Source of the DNA: Pseudomonadota bacterium
GTDB lineage: Bacteria > Bdellovibrionota > UBA1018 > CAIMNF01
NCBI GenBank assembly: GCA_027486675.1
Contig: JAIXOQ010000017.1
Coordinates: forward strand, 1 to 64,000
Reading direction: 5' to 3'
Length of the DNA: 64,000 nucleotides
The notes below the pieces were generated by a model. It was not told the DNA's origin. It ran no database searches and worked only from the letters and a program-made list of their open reading frames with translations. Made by a program: the position numbers and the translations under genes. Below, one piece after another: positions 62,889-64,000 of this stretch (position 1 is its first letter; each line of letters begins with the position of its first letter).

Positions 62889-63794
62889 ATGTCATTGGCC
62901 TTAGTTTTAACGCTAGCTCAGTTCTCTATTGGGATGTCATTTGCATCGGCTCTGCCCCCAAACTGGGAGGTCCTGCCGGGTGGAGGCGTAAGATACATCA
63001 ATTGCAGAGGCATCGTAGAGAACAACCCAGCCAGGAGGCGTTTCATACAAGAAATCATTTCCTACGACGAGGAGCTGAACGTTAAAAGACAGCAAACCTT
63101 AGCCCAGATCTTAGGCCAAGAGACCAACTATTTGAAGCGTCGCAATTCCGCTCAAGCGAAGAAGGCTCGGTCACTCTTAGTTGAGGTTGGCCTAGCACAA
63201 GAGATAAAGAATTCAGATGGGATCACGATCGATGCCGATCTACTTCTTCTTCAACTAGGCGAACTGGTTCCTCCTAAAGAGGTGTCTCCGTCTTTAGAAA
63301 TGTTGCAATCGATCGTGGAGCTCGACGAAAAGTCTAAAATCAACTCTTGGTTCCCAGAAAACTCAAAGTTTCTCAGGAGTAATGCGGGCGCTGCACTGCC
63401 TCTCACTCCTGAGCAATTCGAGGAGTTCAAATATGAACTCAATATCTCAAGCAAGCGCTACTTACTTTTGCTGGATTCATTAAAAACAGCTGCAATAATC
63501 ATCGATATTTTTAGAAACTCCACCAGTGCCGACAGTGAGATGAGAAGCATTGGCGCCGAAATGATTGATAAACTTTGGCTCGCAACTACCTACGTGCGCA
63601 CCTCTTTTGCCGCCTTATTGGCAAAGTATACCATTGGGACGTACTTCTCTGATGAAGTGAAGGACCTCACAGAAGACAACTTCAGAGAGATGCTTCAAAG
63701 CTTTCAGTATGAAAATTTTCCGAACCAAACCTTCCACGATTTACAGCAAGATCTGGTCGAAAACATTAAACAGCTGACTGATGTGAATTATTAG
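62889..63794 (+). CDS. Secreted protein of unknown function
   Basis: A protein of 301 residues with signal peptide MSLALVLTLAQFSIGMSFASA (cleavage before LPP). A different-frame ATG at 62870 (MAKNYPY) would give a more typical basic n-region, so a small frameshift at the start is possible. The mature protein is helical and charged, with no recognised motif. It resembles in size and style the other unknown secreted proteins here. Unique Cys at about 38. Confidence 0.65.
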   Translation: MSLALVLTLAQFSIGMSFASALPPNWEVLPGGGVRYINCRGIVENNPARRRFIQEIISYDEELNVKRQQTLAQILGQETNYLKRRNSAQAKKARSLLVEVGLAQEIKNSDGITIDADLLLLQLGELVPPKEVSPSLEMLQSIVELDEKSKINSWFPENSKFLRSNAGAALPLTPEQFEEFKYELNISSKRYLLLLDSLKTAAIIIDIFRNSTSADSEMRSIGAEMIDKLWLATTYVRTSFAALLAKYTIGTYFSDEVKDLTEDNFREMLQSFQYENFPNQTFHDLQQDLVENIKQLTDVNY

Positions 63795-63813
63795 CCGTAG
63801 ACACAAGAACTAC

Positions 63814-64000
63814 CTAAGGGTTGATGCGGCTCCAGCCGGGCCCTGCAGATAAGTGATTTTTTCGATTCTTAAACCAATCCCAGAATGCGGCCCGCGCTTC
63901 CCATTGTGGGATATGGCCCGTGTTTTCAAGCAGAATGGCTTCTGCTGTGTCTCCGTACATTTCAATCCAGGACCTAAACCATCGAGTTGGGACCAGAAGA
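63814..64000 (-). CDS. Alpha/beta hydrolase, C-terminal end (start outside window)
   Basis: 62 codons to the TAG at 63814-63816. The stretch ILLENTGHIPQWEARAAFWD matches the end of alpha/beta-hydrolase folds, where the catalytic His lies in the GHxPxxE motif. The nucleophile and the rest are to the right of the window, so the substrate cannot be judged. Confidence 0.65.
   Translation of the reverse strand, partial: LLVPTRWFRSWIEMYGDTAEAILLENTGHIPQWEARAAFWDWFKNRKNHLSAGPGWSRINP

Noticed and set aside
1-64000. CRISPR arrays, rRNA genes, complete insertion sequences, prophage
   Set aside because: No regularly spaced repeats, no rRNA-like stretch and no intact transposase with end repeats were seen; only the RAYT-like gene and the 158-bp palindrome have mobile character.

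Overview
The window looks like the chromosome of a Gram-negative bacterium: it encodes Lnt, SecDF-YajC, a TonB-dependent receptor, outer-membrane barrels and two lipoproteins with clear lipoboxes. The mix of many 300-400 residue secreted proteins of unknown type, PilZ proteins, an HNH endonuclease with a long helical N-terminus, and compact operons with ATGA overlaps and occasional GTG/TTG starts resembles the Bdellovibrionota/Oligoflexia. That placement is an inference from style, not from a marker gene. Most of the window is ordinary core genome; accessory material is concentrated at 1-540, 12.6-15.6 kb, 34.4-35.3 kb, 45.4-52.4 kb and 62.9-63.8 kb.

Layout. 1-536: the tail of a large serine recombinase runs into the 3' end of a tRNA-Leu gene, the edge of an integrated element. 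0.6-5.3 kb: outer-membrane protein, SEC-C protein plus Tex, a Fur-family regulator and an HU-like protein. 5.3-11.1 kb (minus): a methionine/folate operon with a homocysteine methyltransferase-MTHFR fusion, full-length B12-dependent MetH and a small unknown protein. 11.2-15.6 kb: a HAMP-like membrane protein, a PilZ protein, a frameshifted secreted protein and two convergent secreted unknowns. 15.7-21.6 kb (minus): cytochrome-like protein, gltX, a THI5/NMT1-type ABC transporter and a PP2C-cNMP phosphatase in one overlapping chain. 21.6-22.4 kb: a sigma region 4-like / zinc-finger / membrane-anchor fusion. 22.3-30.7 kb (minus): the queA-(MBL)-tgt-yajC-secD-secF-recJ chain. 30.9-34.5 kb: panB-coaX-coaBC-panC. 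34.4-38.6 kb: HExxH secreted protein, subtilisin-like protease, Lnt and a lipoprotein.

38.7-45.2 kb: a zinc-finger protein, a coiled-coil/alpha-crystallin protein, an SRPBCC protein, GlpX-type FBPase, a PilZ protein, PgsA and a PduO-type cobalamin adenosyltransferase. 45.3-48.7 kb: tRNA-Gly, a secreted unknown, a RAYT-like protein that appears to have lost its catalytic residues, tRNA-Arg, a 158-bp palindromic element and an HNH endonuclease. 49.0-52.4 kb: three tandem paralogues of an unrecognised secreted family, separated by a 70-bp near-identical intergenic repeat. 52.4-57.2 kb: exported MsrA, an SRPBCC protein and a TonB / TonB-dependent receptor / lipoprotein operon. 57.3-61.5 kb (minus): pstS-pstC-pstA-pstB-phoU. 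61.5-64 kb: tyrS, another secreted unknown and the tail of an alpha/beta hydrolase.

The most novel material is the tandem secreted family with its conserved upstream element, the domesticated-looking RAYT with a nearby palindrome, and the sigma-like/zinc-finger fusion. No CRISPR array, intact insertion sequence, rRNA or recognisable riboswitch was seen.
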